Origin: Mycobacterium sp. 1245805.9
Lineage (GTDB): Bacteria; Actinomycetota; Actinomycetes; Mycobacteriales; Mycobacteriaceae
Assembly: GCF_001672915.1 (NCBI RefSeq)
Contig: NZ_LZKR01000020.1
Span: 1 to 55,979, forward strand
Direction: 5' to 3'
DNA: 55,979 bases
Shown here: piece by piece, positions 15,321 through 24,581 of the stretch
Layout of the letters: each line of letters starts with the position of its first letter
Numbering within the stretch: position 1 is the stretch's first letter
The notes under the pieces: model-generated
The model's input: the letters and a program-made list of their open reading frames with translations, nothing else
Database searches by the model: none
Told to the model about the DNA's origin: nothing
Made by a program: the position numbers and the translations under genes

Positions 15321-16166
15321 ATGAGTCTGCTCACCATCACCAAGCTCGGCGAGTCCGTCGGCGCCGAAGTCACCGGCCTGGATCCGGCCCGGCTCAGTTC
15401 CGACGACCCGGTCGGCGAGGCCATCCTGGATGCGTTGGAGCACAACGGTGTTCTGGTCTTCCCGGAGCTCCGGCTCGAACCGGAGGCCCAGGTCGCCTTC
15501 TGCCGCCGCCTCGGAGAGGTCGATCACTCCTCCGATGGACACCACCCCGTGCCCGGGATATACCCGATCACGCTGGACAAATCGAAGAACTCCTCGGCGG
15601 ACTATCTTCGGGCCACGTTTGACTGGCATATCGACGGATGCACCCCGCTGGGGGACGAGTATCCCCAAAAGGCCACCGTCCTTTCGGCCGTGCAGGTCGC
15701 CGAATGGGGCGGTGAAACCGAATTCGCCAACTCATACGCGGCCTACGACATGCTGAGCGACGAAGAAAAGCGCCGTTTCGGCGCGTTGCGTGTCGTGCAC
15801 TCCCTGGAAGCCTCACAACGGAGCGTCACCCCGGATCCGACCCCAGAACAGTTGGCGCGATGGCGATCCCGGCGTACCCACGAGCACCCGTTGGTGTGGA
15901 CACACCGCAGCGGCCGCAAGTCACTGGTGCTGGGCGCCTCGGCCGACTACGTCGTCGGAATGGACCTCGACGAGGGGCGCGCCCTCTTGGCCGAACTCCT
16001 CGAGCGCGCCACCGGGCCTGCGAACGTGTACAGCCACACCTGGGCGGTCGGGGACACCGTCATCTGGGACAACCGAGGGGTGCTCCATCGCGCGGCTCCC
16101 TACGACCCCCATTCAGCCCGCGAAATGCTCCGCACGACCGTCCTCGGCGACGAGCCGATCCAGTAA
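15321..16166 (+). CDS. TauD/TfdA family Fe(II)/2-oxoglutarate-dependent dioxygenase
   Basis: A 281-residue jelly-roll dioxygenase. The facial triad is His103-x-Asp105 (FDWHIDGCT) and distal His256 (NRGVLHRAAPY); the 2-oxoglutarate Arg is probably Arg267 or Arg271 (SAREMLRTTV). GVLVFPELRLEPEAQ and WGGETEFANSYAAYD are TauD-family landmarks. Members hydroxylate sulfonates, aryloxyalkanoates and related acids, often releasing the side group. ATG at 15321; the gene is 39 bp downstream of small protein 2 and likely in the same operon. Substrate specificity is not evident. Confidence 0.92.
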   Translation: MSLLTITKLGESVGAEVTGLDPARLSSDDPVGEAILDALEHNGVLVFPELRLEPEAQVAFCRRLGEVDHSSDGHHPVPGIYPITLDKSKNSSADYLRATFDWHIDGCTPLGDEYPQKATVLSAVQVAEWGGETEFANSYAAYDMLSDEEKRRFGALRVVHSLEASQRSVTPDPTPEQLARWRSRRTHEHPLVWTHRSGRKSLVLGASADYVVGMDLDEGRALLAELLERATGPANVYSHTWAVGDTVIWDNRGVLHRAAPYDPHSAREMLRTTVLGDEPIQ

Positions 16167-16178
16167 AGGAAACCGTGA

Positions 16179-16490
16179 ATGACCAAGTCACTACTGTTCG
16201 TCGAGAGCAAGCCGGCATCAGCGGAACTGGTTGAGGAATACCATCGTTGGCACGATCGCGTGCATGTGCCCGAGATGCTGACAATTGACGGATTCGTGTC
16301 GGCCCGACGTTGGCAAACCGATGGTGACTCGTTCGTCACGCTCTACGAGATCGACACCGACGTCGACACGGCGCGCACCAACCTACGGGCGGCGTTCGCC
16401 GAGGGTCGCATGTCCAAACCGGTTGCGGTCGAGACAGATCCGGCACCTGTGATGCGTTACCTGAGTCTGATCAGCGACTCCACTCTCTGA
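16179..16490 (+). CDS. EthD-like dimeric alpha+beta barrel protein
   Basis: A 103-residue protein starting MTKSLLFVESKPAS, with EEYHRWHDRVHVPEML and IDGFVSARRWQTD, the pattern of EthD/DUF4286-type ferredoxin-like barrels, where a conserved His-rich helix faces the active site. Such proteins assist degradation pathways or act as small cofactor-free isomerases or decarboxylases. It lies 12 bp after TauD and 14 bp before the next gene. The family call is moderate and the function open. Confidence 0.72.
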   Translation: MTKSLLFVESKPASAELVEEYHRWHDRVHVPEMLTIDGFVSARRWQTDGDSFVTLYEIDTDVDTARTNLRAAFAEGRMSKPVAVETDPAPVMRYLSLISDSTL

Positions 16491-16504
16491 CGGACGGCCA
16501 CATC

Positions 16505-17071
16505 GTGACCGGCCGACGACCCCTCCGGCTGACCCCGCTGCCAGCGGAAGAGTGGGACGACCGCGCCCGTGCTGCACTGGCCTCACTCATCCCGGCGGAC
16601 CGAGCCAACCCCGCTGGCGCCGGCAACGTTCTGTCGACGCTGGTGCGCCATCCCGATCTCACCGCGGCTTACCTGCCTTTCAACGCCTACCTGCTCACTA
16701 GCTCCACACTGTCGGCGCGCATACGTGAAGTGGCGCTACTGCGTGTGGTGTACCTGCGGGACTGCGATTATATTTGGCGCCACCACGTTCCGATCGCGCT
16801 CCGTGCCGGATTGACCGCATCCGAAATCGAGGATATTCGTTGCGGACCTCTCAGCGACGACCAGGATCAAGCAGTGCTGGCTGCGGTCGATGACCTCGTC
16901 GATCGAGGCACCGTCTCAACCGCCGTCTGGACCGAACTGGCGCGTCACTTTACCGATCGGCAATGCATGGACCTGGTGTTCACCATCGGTGGCTACTACC
17001 TAATGGCAGCTGCAGTCAACACGTTTGGCGTGGAAGACGAGAAGTCGGACGAAAGGGGAGACGTCCGATGA
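16505..17071 (+). CDS. Carboxymuconolactone decarboxylase (AhpD-like) family protein
   Basis: A 188-residue all-helical protein with the CMD-domain pattern: LSARIREVALLRVVY, then a YIWRHHVPIALRAGLT segment typical of family members whose CxxC has been replaced, and VFTIGGYYLMAAAVN. Without the AhpD CxxC pair it is unlikely to be a peroxidase partner; lactone decarboxylase or another catabolic role is more plausible. GTG start. Its stop overlaps the following SDR start (ATGA), so it belongs to the oxygenase operon. Confidence 0.82.
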   Translation: MTGRRPLRLTPLPAEEWDDRARAALASLIPADRANPAGAGNVLSTLVRHPDLTAAYLPFNAYLLTSSTLSARIREVALLRVVYLRDCDYIWRHHVPIALRAGLTASEIEDIRCGPLSDDQDQAVLAAVDDLVDRGTVSTAVWTELARHFTDRQCMDLVFTIGGYYLMAAAVNTFGVEDEKSDERGDVR

Positions 17072-17853
17072 GCGTCTCGCTATCGGGGAAAGTCGCCATT
17101 GTCACCGGCGGGGCTTCGGGTCTTGGCCGAGGCATCGTCGAAAAATTCGCCGCGCAGGGTGCCAATGTCGTCGTCGCCGACGTCAATGACAACGCCGGCC
17201 AAGATGTGGCCGCCCAATGCGGGTCCCGGGTCTGGTTCCACCACACCGATGTCGCTGACGCCGCGCAAGTCGAAGCCCTCGTTCAGGTCGCGGTCGACCG
17301 TTATGGCGGACTCGACGTCATGGTGAACAATGCCGGCATCTCCAGCAAGATGCACAAAAGCTTCCTCGATGATGATCTCGAAGACTTCCATCGCGTGATG
17401 TCTATCAACGTGCTGGGCGTCATGCTCGGCACCCGCGCCGCAGCGCGACACATGGCTGTCCATGACGGTGGTGCAATCGTCAACGTCGCATCGATCGGTG
17501 GGCTACAGCCCGGCAGCGGCGTGATGACGTACCGAGCATCCAAAGCCGCCGTCATCCATTTCAGCAAGAGCGTCGCAACCGAGCTCGCCCCCGTGGGCAT
17601 CAGTGTGAATTGCATTGCCCCAGGGGGGATCCCAACGCCGATCCTGGCGTCTTCGGTAAGCGGCCTCAGCCCCGACGCCCTTGAACGGTTCGTCGAGAGA
17701 ACGAGAGCCAAGATGCGTAACGATCGACCGCTACCGCGAGAAGGCACGCCCGACGACGTCGCCGAGGCTGCGCTGTACCTCGCGACGTCGGTCACGACTA
17801 CCGGCACGGTCCTCACGGTCGACGGAGGCACGTCCGCCGCCGTAGCAATGTGA
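17068..17853 (+). CDS. SDR family oxidoreductase
   Basis: A 261-residue classical SDR: VTGGASGLGRG, VADVND (Asp implying NAD), NNAGISS, Ser in VASIGGLQ, and the catalytic pair YRASK. An insert around 190-225 (SSVSGLSPDALERFVERTRAKM) forms a longer substrate loop. ATG overlaps the previous stop by four bases, making this the last gene of the run begun at the ferredoxin. It ends 20 bp before the convergent IclR gene. The probable role is an alcohol or diol oxidation in the pathway. Confidence 0.9.
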   Translation: MSVSLSGKVAIVTGGASGLGRGIVEKFAAQGANVVVADVNDNAGQDVAAQCGSRVWFHHTDVADAAQVEALVQVAVDRYGGLDVMVNNAGISSKMHKSFLDDDLEDFHRVMSINVLGVMLGTRAAARHMAVHDGGAIVNVASIGGLQPGSGVMTYRASKAAVIHFSKSVATELAPVGISVNCIAPGGIPTPILASSVSGLSPDALERFVERTRAKMRNDRPLPREGTPDDVAEAALYLATSVTTTGTVLTVDGGTSAAVAM

Positions 17854-17873
17854 TTTCCCCGAGTAGGCGTTGC

Positions 17874-18785
17874 CTACCAACCTATTTGGCCCGCGGGGCG
17901 CTGAGACTCTTCGGTCAACGCCTGGCTTAGCCGGCGGGTCGCAGCGGCGAGCTGCGCGCCCAGCTGGGTGACCGCCGCGCCGGTCATGGGCTCGGCGCTG
18001 GGGACCAGGCTGAGTATCAGGGCGATGCGGGATTCGCCCTCCAGAATGGGCGAGTCGATGTGGCTCACCTCGTAGGTGCGGTCCGGCTCCAGGCTGATCG
18101 GGAACCACTCCTCCTGATGGATCAGCTCGTCAGTCAATTCCTGCGCCAGCTGGCTCAGCCGGGTGGAACGCACCTCGGCGCTGCGCACGATCTGCGCCAG
18201 CTCGCGCAGGCGCAGATCGGGCAGAATGTGCAGGCCGACCGCGTAGCCGCGTTGCTTGGCCGCGGCGATGGCCTGCCGGTAGCGATCGCGCACGTCGTCG
18301 GGCAGGGTGGCCAGCCACCGCTCCCGCGCCTCCGGCCCCGCCCAGGCGACGGTCGACGCGCCATACGGCGGGCGATGTGGGAACTGGGTGCCGACGGGCA
18401 TCGGGTTACCGCCGCCGCGTCTGCTCCGGACCTGATCGACGACGGTCGAGTGGTCATCGCTCACCGAAAAGGCGACGCAGTGCGCGCCGGTCGCGGCCGA
18501 CAGCTCGGCCATCGCGGACCGGGCCAACACCAGGGCCGGATAGCGGCCCGCCGCCTCTCGGCCGAGGCGGACCAGTGCGGGACCGAGGTGGTAGGTCTTG
18601 CGAAGCGGGTCGCGCAGCAGCCAGCCGGCGCGGAGCAGTTCGGACAGCATCGAGTGGCAGCTGGCCTTGTGGACGCTCAATTGTCGCGATACCTCGGCCA
18701 ATGTCATCCCCCCGCTGCCATCACCCGCCAGCTGTTCGAACAGGTTCACCACCCGCTCGGTCTGTGGGGAGGGACGCGGAGCCAT
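17874..18785 (-). CDS. IclR family transcriptional regulator
   Basis: A 303-residue protein with an N-terminal winged helix (TLAEVSRQLSVHKASCHSML, then GWLLRDPLRKTYHLGPAL) and a C-terminal effector domain, the IclR layout. The ATG at 18785 (MAPRPSPQT) was chosen; the frame stays open upstream but would run into the divergent SDR. The 56-bp divergent gap holds a near-perfect palindrome. It probably controls itself and the SDR/decarboxylase/amidohydrolase unit, responding to an acid intermediate as IclR proteins commonly do. Confidence 0.9.
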   Translation of the reverse strand: MAPRPSPQTERVVNLFEQLAGDGSGGMTLAEVSRQLSVHKASCHSMLSELLRAGWLLRDPLRKTYHLGPALVRLGREAAGRYPALVLARSAMAELSAATGAHCVAFSVSDDHSTVVDQVRSRRGGGNPMPVGTQFPHRPPYGASTVAWAGPEARERWLATLPDDVRDRYRQAIAAAKQRGYAVGLHILPDLRLRELAQIVRSAEVRSTRLSQLAQELTDELIHQEEWFPISLEPDRTYEVSHIDSPILEGESRIALILSLVPSAEPMTGAAVTQLGAQLAAATRRLSQALTEESQRPAGQIGW

Positions 18786-18792
18786 GGAGCCT

Positions 18793-18835
18793 ATGGTCGC
18801 ATAATGCGACTTCTTGCGGTGGCATGCGCGACCAT
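18793..18835. promoter_or_regulatory. Candidate IclR operator region
   Basis: GTCGCATAATGCGAC (18796-18810) is a perfect 7-bp inverted repeat around one base. A second, larger dyad pairs ATGGTCGC (18793-18800) with GCGACCAT (18828-18835). Both lie between the two divergent start codons, so a bound dimer or tetramer could regulate both genes. Confidence 0.65.
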
Positions 18836-18841
18836 GTGACC

Positions 18842-19780
18842 ATGACCACAATGTCTGACCTTCGAGGCAAGACCGCCGTCGTAACCGGGGGAGCCGGTGG
18901 CATCGGCCAGGCCATGGGGCGGCGCTTCGGCCGGGAGGGCATGAACGTGGTGCTGGCCGACGTCCTCTCCGTACCGTTGGACGCGGCGACCCGGGCGCTC
19001 ACGGACGAGGGCGTCGAGGCGGTCGGCGTGGTCACCGACGTCACCGATTACTCCTCGGTCGAGTCGCTGGCCAAGGAGGCGCTCGACCGCTTCGGCGGGG
19101 TGCACGTGGTGTGCAACAACGCCGGCACCGGCGGGGTCTCAGAGGGGTACATGTGGGAACACGACCTGGCCGACTGGCGCTGGGGGATCGACGTCAATGT
19201 GCTGGGTGTCATCCACGGCATCAAGGCTTTCGTGCCGATCTTGCTCGAGCAGGGCGACGGGCACGTGGTCAACACCTGCTCGGGCAACGGCGGATTCGCA
19301 CCGATCGCCCGCGGGGCCATGGGCGGGCCCGCCACCGCGGTCTATCCGATGACCAAGGCCGCGGTGCTCTGCCTGACCGAAAGCCTCTACACCCACCTCG
19401 AGATGACCGGGACACGGGTGCGGGCGCACGTCCTGTTCCCCGGCGGCTTTTTGAACACCGGCATCTGGGAGTCGTGGCGGCACCGCCCGGAGCGCTACGC
19501 CGCGACGCAGGAACGCCGCACACCCGACCAGACGCTGGAAAAGGTGGTCGCCCGCTTCGAGGCCGCCGGCGCACACGTGGAATTCACCCCGCTGGAGACG
19601 GTCGCCGACCTGGTCGTGGACGGAATTCGGGCGGACCGCTTCTGGATGATGGGGCCGCCCACACCGGCCGATCAAGTCGTGAGCAAGAAGGCGGCCTCGA
19701 TCCTCGGCCGCGGCGAGCCCGATTACCTGGTTGACGTCCTCGGCCGGCATGCCGAGAAAACCGAAGGAGGAGCGCGTTGA
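18842..19780 (+). CDS. SDR family oxidoreductase
   Basis: A ~312-residue SDR, longer than the classical size because of a C-terminal extension. Motifs: VTGGAGGIGQAMG, LADVLS, NNAGTGG, and YPMTK as the Tyr/Lys pair, with VNTCSGNGG supplying the Ser. The tail (PPTPADQVVSKKAASILGRGEP) resembles SDRs of catabolic clusters whose loop closes over bulky substrates. ATG at 18842, with another at 18851. First gene of a four-gene unit whose next start (TTGA) overlaps its stop. Confidence 0.88.
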   Translation: MTTMSDLRGKTAVVTGGAGGIGQAMGRRFGREGMNVVLADVLSVPLDAATRALTDEGVEAVGVVTDVTDYSSVESLAKEALDRFGGVHVVCNNAGTGGVSEGYMWEHDLADWRWGIDVNVLGVIHGIKAFVPILLEQGDGHVVNTCSGNGGFAPIARGAMGGPATAVYPMTKAAVLCLTESLYTHLEMTGTRVRAHVLFPGGFLNTGIWESWRHRPERYAATQERRTPDQTLEKVVARFEAAGAHVEFTPLETVADLVVDGIRADRFWMMGPPTPADQVVSKKAASILGRGEPDYLVDVLGRHAEKTEGGAR

Positions 19781-20580
19781 GCGCCAACGAAATTCGCTAC
19801 GGTCCTCGCGCACCGGAGGCGCAAGTCGACCACGAGATCGATGCCACCAAGGCGCCCATCGCCACCGAGGCGATCACCGTCACCTACCTCACCGATCCCG
19901 AGGTCGTGGCGGCCGTGCTGCCCAAGCCGCTGGAGCCGGCGGCCGAACCGCTGGTGCGGGTTCAGCTGCAGCGCGTCGAAATCGACGGCAGGCCGCCGTT
20001 CGGGTCGGCGGTGTTCTCGGTGGCCGCGCGGCACGGCGACCTCGTGGGCGACTATCCGCTCTTCATGCCCCAATCCACCGAACAGTCGGTCACGGGCGGG
20101 CGCGAAACATTCGGTGAGCCAAAGAAACTGGCCCACATCGAGGTGGAGCGCGACGGCGATCGCGTCGCCGCCACCGTCGACCGGTTGGGCTACCAGCTCA
20201 TCAGGGTGACCGGCCAGATCACCGGCCCGGGCGAGTTGCCGCCCGACCAGGTGAACACCGAGTTCTACTTCAAGTTCCTGCGTGCTCCCGACGGCAGCGG
20301 CATCACCGACCCCCACCTGGTCTACGGCGAATACCACCGTCACTACGAGCTGCTCGAGAACATCGACGGCACAGTTGAATTGGGCGAGTCGCCGCTCGAC
20401 CCGGTCGCCGACGTCGCGATCCGCCAGGTCACGTCGATCACCTGGTGTCGCCGGCGCACCGTCCAGGTGGGTCGGATCGCGACGCGGGTGCCACAGGAAT
20501 GGCTGCTGCCGTACGTGCATCAGCGCTACGACGACGTGGCCCTGCTCGCCGCCCCACGCCCCGAGCCGACGCGGGTATAG
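19777..20580 (+). CDS. Acetoacetate decarboxylase (ADC) family protein
   Basis: A 267-residue protein of the ADC fold. The key motif ETFGEPKKLAH contains Lys116-Lys117, matching the Schiff-base Lys pair of acetoacetate decarboxylase; YPLFMPQSTEQSVTGGRE just before it is also typical. True ADCs decarboxylate beta-keto acids, but many relatives are aldolase/dehydratases, so the reaction is uncertain. The start is a TTG overlapping the SDR stop by four bases; a rare codon, but the coupling supports it. In context it may act on a beta-keto acid generated by the upstream SDR. Confidence 0.85.
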   Translation: MSANEIRYGPRAPEAQVDHEIDATKAPIATEAITVTYLTDPEVVAAVLPKPLEPAAEPLVRVQLQRVEIDGRPPFGSAVFSVAARHGDLVGDYPLFMPQSTEQSVTGGRETFGEPKKLAHIEVERDGDRVAATVDRLGYQLIRVTGQITGPGELPPDQVNTEFYFKFLRAPDGSGITDPHLVYGEYHRHYELLENIDGTVELGESPLDPVADVAIRQVTSITWCRRRTVQVGRIATRVPQEWLLPYVHQRYDDVALLAAPRPEPTRV

Positions 20581-20586
20581 CGCACC

Positions 20587-21801
20587 ATGGGCCGGTACAC
20601 GGTCATCTCGGCCGACTGCCACGCCGGCGCTGACCTGCTCGACTACCGCGAGTACCTCGATCCGCAATACCGGGACGAATTCGACGGCTGGGCAAAGGCA
20701 TACGTCAATCCCTTCGGCGACCTGACCGAGGCCGACGCCGAGCGCAACTGGAACAGCGCGCGACGAAACTCGGACCTTGATGCCGAAGGCATCGCCGGGG
20801 AGGTCATATTCCCGAACACCGTGCCGCCGTTCTTTCCGCAGGCGAGTCTGGCCGCCCCCCAGCCGGTGGACGCCCGGGAGCTCGAGCTGCGCTGGGCCGG
20901 GCTGCGCGCGCACAATCGTTGGCTTTCCGACTTCTGCTCGTCGTCGCCGGAGCGGCGCGCCGGGGTGGGTCAGATCCTGCTCGGGGACCTCGACGAAGCC
21001 GTCGCCGAGATAGCGCAGATCGCCAAGCTGGGCCTGCGCGGCGGTGTGCTGCTGCCCGGGATCCCGCCCGGCGCAGGCATTCCCCAGCTCTACGCCGAAC
21101 ACTGGGAGCCGCTGTGGGCGGCGTGCGCGGAGGCGGGCCTGGTGGTCAACCACCACGGCGGTAACGCCGGGCCGAATCCCACGGACGGATGGGGCAGCTC
21201 GTTCGCGGTGTGGGTGTATGAGACGCACTGGTTTGCGCACCGGGCGCTGTGGCACCTGATCTTCAGCGGCGCGCTGGATCGCCACCCGGACCTCACCGTC
21301 GTCTTCACCGAGCAGGGTGCGGGATGGATACCGGCGACCCTGGACTCGCTCGACGTGGCGGCCGGCCGTTACGGTCGGGCGAACTCGGCGATCGCCCGCT
21401 TCGCCGGGCCCACCGCCGGCTCGCTGAGTCTGCGGCCCAGCGAATTCTGGTCCCGCCAGTGCTACGTCGGCGCCAGCTTCATGCGGCCCGTCGAGTGCGC
21501 CGAGCGCCACCGGATCGGCGTCGAGAAGATCATGTGGGGCAGCGACTACCCGCACCTGGAGGGCACCGCTCCCTATACCCGAGAAGCGTTGCGGCACACC
21601 TTTAGCGATGTGCCGGCGGATGAGGTGGCGGCCATCGTCGGCGGGAATGCGGCGGAAGTCTACGGTTTCGACCTCGACGCGTTGGCGCCCCTTGTCTCGC
21701 GAATCGGCCCGACGGTGGCCGAGGTTGCCGAGCCGCTGGCGGCCGTGCCCGCCGACGCGAGCAGCACCGTCTTCGAGCCCGACCCCATCCGTGCCTGGTA
21801 A
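20587..21801 (+). CDS. Amidohydrolase family 2 metal-dependent hydrolase, copy 1
   Basis: A 404-residue TIM-barrel protein: ISADCHAGADL at the N-terminus (Asp and His ligands), NRWLSDFCSSSPERRAG, LGLRGGVLLPG, GLVVNHHGGNA, VVFTEQGAGW and IMWGSDYPHLEG near the C-terminus, all typical of the amidohydrolase_2 family, which includes decarboxylases (ACMSD-like) and hydrolases. It starts 6 bp after the ADC-family gene and is followed by a paralogue. Whether it decarboxylates or hydrolyses cannot be read from sequence. Confidence 0.87.
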   Translation: MGRYTVISADCHAGADLLDYREYLDPQYRDEFDGWAKAYVNPFGDLTEADAERNWNSARRNSDLDAEGIAGEVIFPNTVPPFFPQASLAAPQPVDARELELRWAGLRAHNRWLSDFCSSSPERRAGVGQILLGDLDEAVAEIAQIAKLGLRGGVLLPGIPPGAGIPQLYAEHWEPLWAACAEAGLVVNHHGGNAGPNPTDGWGSSFAVWVYETHWFAHRALWHLIFSGALDRHPDLTVVFTEQGAGWIPATLDSLDVAAGRYGRANSAIARFAGPTAGSLSLRPSEFWSRQCYVGASFMRPVECAERHRIGVEKIMWGSDYPHLEGTAPYTREALRHTFSDVPADEVAAIVGGNAAEVYGFDLDALAPLVSRIGPTVAEVAEPLAAVPADASSTVFEPDPIRAW

Positions 21802-21817
21802 CTGCGAAAGGACCACC

Positions 21818-23089
21818 GTGGACCCGTATCTCATCATCTCCGCGGATACCCACGCCGAGCTGCCCACTGAGCAGTATCGCGAGTACATCGACCCGGAATA
21901 CCGGGAAGACTTCGAGGAGTTCCTCGCCGAGAAAATTGCCGCCGCGGCGCAGGCCGGCGCATTCATCGACGAGGAGTTCGCGCAAGCATGGTTCGACGAA
22001 CACGGAGACGGCATCGCGGGCGGCTGGGATGTCGCGCAGCGCGACCGCGAACTCGACGGCGACGGCGTTGCCGGTGAGGTCATCTTCCCCGACGCCGACG
22101 CCGTGACCGGTGTCGCCGGGGCTCCGTTCGGTGCGGGCCTGGGGCAGTCTGGCGACCTGGACCCGGGACGTGCGATGGCCGGGGCGCGGGCCCACAACCG
22201 CTGGCTGGCCGAGCTGTGCAGCCACAGCCCCGAGCGGCGGGCCGGCGTTGCCGTCGTGCCGATACTGGCGGACATCGACGCGGCGGTGACCGAGATCGCT
22301 CGAGCGGCCGAGGCCGGGTTGCGCGGCGGCATCATGATTCCGGTGCTCTGGGGTGACTACCCGCCCTACCATGACCGGCGTTACGACCGGGTGTGGGCCG
22401 CCTGCCAGGACCTGCAGATGCCAGTTCACACCCATGTCGGTCCCGCCCCCAGTGAGCAGTACGGCCCGCACCTGGGCATCTACACGACCGAGGTGCGCTG
22501 GTGGGGAGTCCGGCCGCTGTGGTTCGCCTTGTGGGCCGGTGTGTTCGAGCGCTTCCCGAACCTGCGCTGGGGGGCCACCGAGTGCGGTGCCTACTGGGCC
22601 AACGACCTGTTGTGGCTGATGGACACCCGGTTCATGCGTGAGCACTCGGCCAAGAAGATGAGCCGTCTCCTGGAGGGCGATCTGACGATGCTGCCCTCGG
22701 CGTACTTCGACCGGAACTGCTTCATCGGCGCCACCACGACCGAGCGCCGGGAACTTGCCCGTCGCTACGAGATCGGGGTTCCAAACATGCTGTGGGGCAA
22801 TGATTATCCTCACCCGGAGGGAACATGGCCGCACACCCGCGACTGGCTGCGGCGCTCGTTCTGGGACATTCCAATTGACGAGGCGCGACAAATCCTCGGG
22901 CTTGCCGCGGCCGAGGTGTACAACTTCGACGCGGATGCGCTCGCTCCGCTGGCCGAGCGCATCGGCCCGACGCCCGCGGACCTGGGCCAGGACGATGCGG
23001 TGAGCATCCCCAAGTGGGAGGCCGCCCGCCGTGCCGGGCGGCACTGGCTGACGGACGCGGAGCCTATCCCCGACCTCGTGGAGAGCTGA
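21818..23089 (+). CDS. Amidohydrolase family 2 metal-dependent hydrolase, copy 2
   Basis: A 423-residue paralogue of the preceding gene: ISADTHAELPTEQYREYIDP, NRWLAELCSHSPERRAGV, LRGGIMIPVLWGD, QMPVHTHVGPAPS, WGATECGAYW and NMLWGNDYPHPEG. The GTG at 21818 follows GAAAGGA. The second metal-region motif differs from copy 1 (HTHVG against NHHGG), which suggests distinct substrates or chemistry. It stops 4 bp before the convergent PPE gene and closes the IclR-linked unit. Confidence 0.87.
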   Translation: MDPYLIISADTHAELPTEQYREYIDPEYREDFEEFLAEKIAAAAQAGAFIDEEFAQAWFDEHGDGIAGGWDVAQRDRELDGDGVAGEVIFPDADAVTGVAGAPFGAGLGQSGDLDPGRAMAGARAHNRWLAELCSHSPERRAGVAVVPILADIDAAVTEIARAAEAGLRGGIMIPVLWGDYPPYHDRRYDRVWAACQDLQMPVHTHVGPAPSEQYGPHLGIYTTEVRWWGVRPLWFALWAGVFERFPNLRWGATECGAYWANDLLWLMDTRFMREHSAKKMSRLLEGDLTMLPSAYFDRNCFIGATTTERRELARRYEIGVPNMLWGNDYPHPEGTWPHTRDWLRRSFWDIPIDEARQILGLAAAEVYNFDADALAPLAERIGPTPADLGQDDAVSIPKWEAARRAGRHWLTDAEPIPDLVES

Positions 23090-23093
23090 GGGC

Positions 23094-24281
23094 TCAGCCG
23101 GCGGCCGGCGGCCGTGGCATCACCGTCAGTCGCGTCCCATATCGGGGTATGACGCCCGAGGCCCGCGTGGCCGCCGGCATTCCGGGCACGCCGGGTATAC
23201 CGGCGCCGACTGCCTCCTCGGTTCCCGGGAGTGTGGTTAAACCGGTGCCTGAGAGGGTCGATATGTGGCTGACAGCTGGGGTGGACCAGCTCGCGGGCAC
23301 CGACATCGGACCGATCGACTTGGCGGCGGTGAGCTCTGCGGACACCCCGGGGCCGCCATGGCTCAACCCGCCGGTGATTGCCTGCCCGCCTGCAAACGGG
23401 CCGGCGACGTTCTCCGCCTCGCCTGCTACCGCCGCAGCTCCTTTCGCCGGGGCCGCTATCGCGCCTGCTATTAAGTCCTTCTCCTCCGAGACGCCGGTGC
23501 TCGCAGCATCGGCAATGTCAATGCTGGTCGGCAGCTGGAAGACCCCAGTCGAAATTACGTCGCTCCAGATTTGGGCGTCGGGCCCAAAGTCGGAGAAAAG
23601 CATGCCGTCGAGCTCTGAACTTTGCGGTATACCTTCGAGGTACTGCAGGAAATTGGCCCAATCGCTTCGAAGGTCGGTTGGGAGTCCTTGCGCGGTCTGG
23701 GATATCGACGTAATGGCCTGATTGACCGCGTCCTCCTGGGCGGCCGCGCCGGCCGGATTGGTGGTCTGGTTCGGCGGGGTGAACGGCGCCAGCGTCGCCG
23801 CGGCCGCGGAGGCGCTGGAGTAGCCGTACATCGCCGCGGCGTCCTGGGCCCACATCTCGGCGTACTGGGCCTCGGTCGCCGCTATCGCCGCCGTGTTTTG
23901 GCCGAAGAAGTTCGTCGCGATCAGCGAAGCCAGTTGAGTGCGGTTGGCCACGATCACCGGCGGGGGCACGGTCATCGCGAACGCCTGCTCGAAGGCCGCG
24001 GCGGCGGCCCTGGCCTGCATGGCGGTCTGCTTCGTCTGCTCGGCGGTCATGTTCAGCCAACCGATGTAGGGGGTGACCGTCGCGGCCATCGACTCCGACG
24101 CGGGACCGTGCCAGTTCAAGGTGGTCAGGCCCGAAACCACCGATTGGTAGGTCTCGGCCGTGGTGGTCAATTCCGCGGCCAGGGAGTCCCAGCTGCCCGC
24201 GGCGGCCAGTAGCGAACCCGACCCCGGGCCGGTGTACATGCGCGCGGAGTTGATCTCCGGCGGTAGTATTGCGAAATCCAT
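23094..24281 (-). CDS. PPE family protein, PPE-SVP subfamily
   Basis: A 395-residue protein beginning [20 protein letters not shown], with Pro7-Pro8-Glu9, and carrying the WxG turn (LNWHGPAS) of the ~180-residue PPE domain. The C-terminal part contains [11 protein letters not shown], the GxxSVPxxW signature of the SVP subfamily, which is exported by ESX-5. No PE gene lies immediately upstream on the same strand; the nearest PE-domain gene is divergent at 24973. The ATG at 24281 was chosen by the conserved N-terminus. The function is unknown and presumably at the cell surface. Confidence 0.95.
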   Translation of the reverse strand: MDFAILPPEINSARMYTGPGSGSLLAAAGSWDSLAAELTTTAETYQSVVSGLTTLNWHGPASESMAATVTPYIGWLNMTAEQTKQTAMQARAAAAAFEQAFAMTVPPPVIVANRTQLASLIATNFFGQNTAAIAATEAQYAEMWAQDAAAMYGYSSASAAAATLAPFTPPNQTTNPAGAAAQEDAVNQAITSISQTAQGLPTDLRSDWANFLQYLEGIPQSSELDGMLFSDFGPDAQIWSDVISTGVFQLPTSIDIADAASTGVSEEKDLIAGAIAAPAKGAAAVAGEAENVAGPFAGGQAITGGLSHGGPGVSAELTAAKSIGPMSVPASWSTPAVSHISTLSGTGLTTLPGTEEAVGAGIPGVPGMPAATRASGVIPRYGTRLTVMPRPPAAG

Positions 24282-24581
24282 TGTGTCACAGCTCCTTATC
24301 TTGGCTTGGTGGCGAACCCCCCTTCTTGGCGGCGCAGAAATATGCCGTGTTTGCAATGCGCCGGGTGATGTCGGACAGATTGGTACCGTGGCCCGGGATT
24401 CCGGGCGATAAGCGCTTATTTGAGTTCTGGGCGGACCACGCGAACTGTGCATATCCAGCCACCTTTGCGGTTTCGGTGACTATCTCTGGTGAACCCTATG
24501 AATTTCGACTGAATAAAGATAGGGCTGAACTGCGGAAAAATATGATCGCCGATCTTGATTGCCGCGGGCGTGAGCGGACTA
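24282..24581. other. 300-bp intergenic region, comparatively AT-rich
   Basis: Between the PPE start and the end of the DUF732-type gene. Composition falls well below the flanks in GC (for example ATTTCGACTGAATAAAGATA near 24500-24520). An open frame crosses it but lacks mycobacterial codon bias. It must hold the PPE promoter; no clear operator or hairpin was found. Confidence 0.5.

Noticed and set aside
19723..22335. 870-codon minus-strand open frame
   Set aside because: Antisense of the ADC-family and amidohydrolase genes; Arg/Gly/Asp-rich with no recognisable fold.
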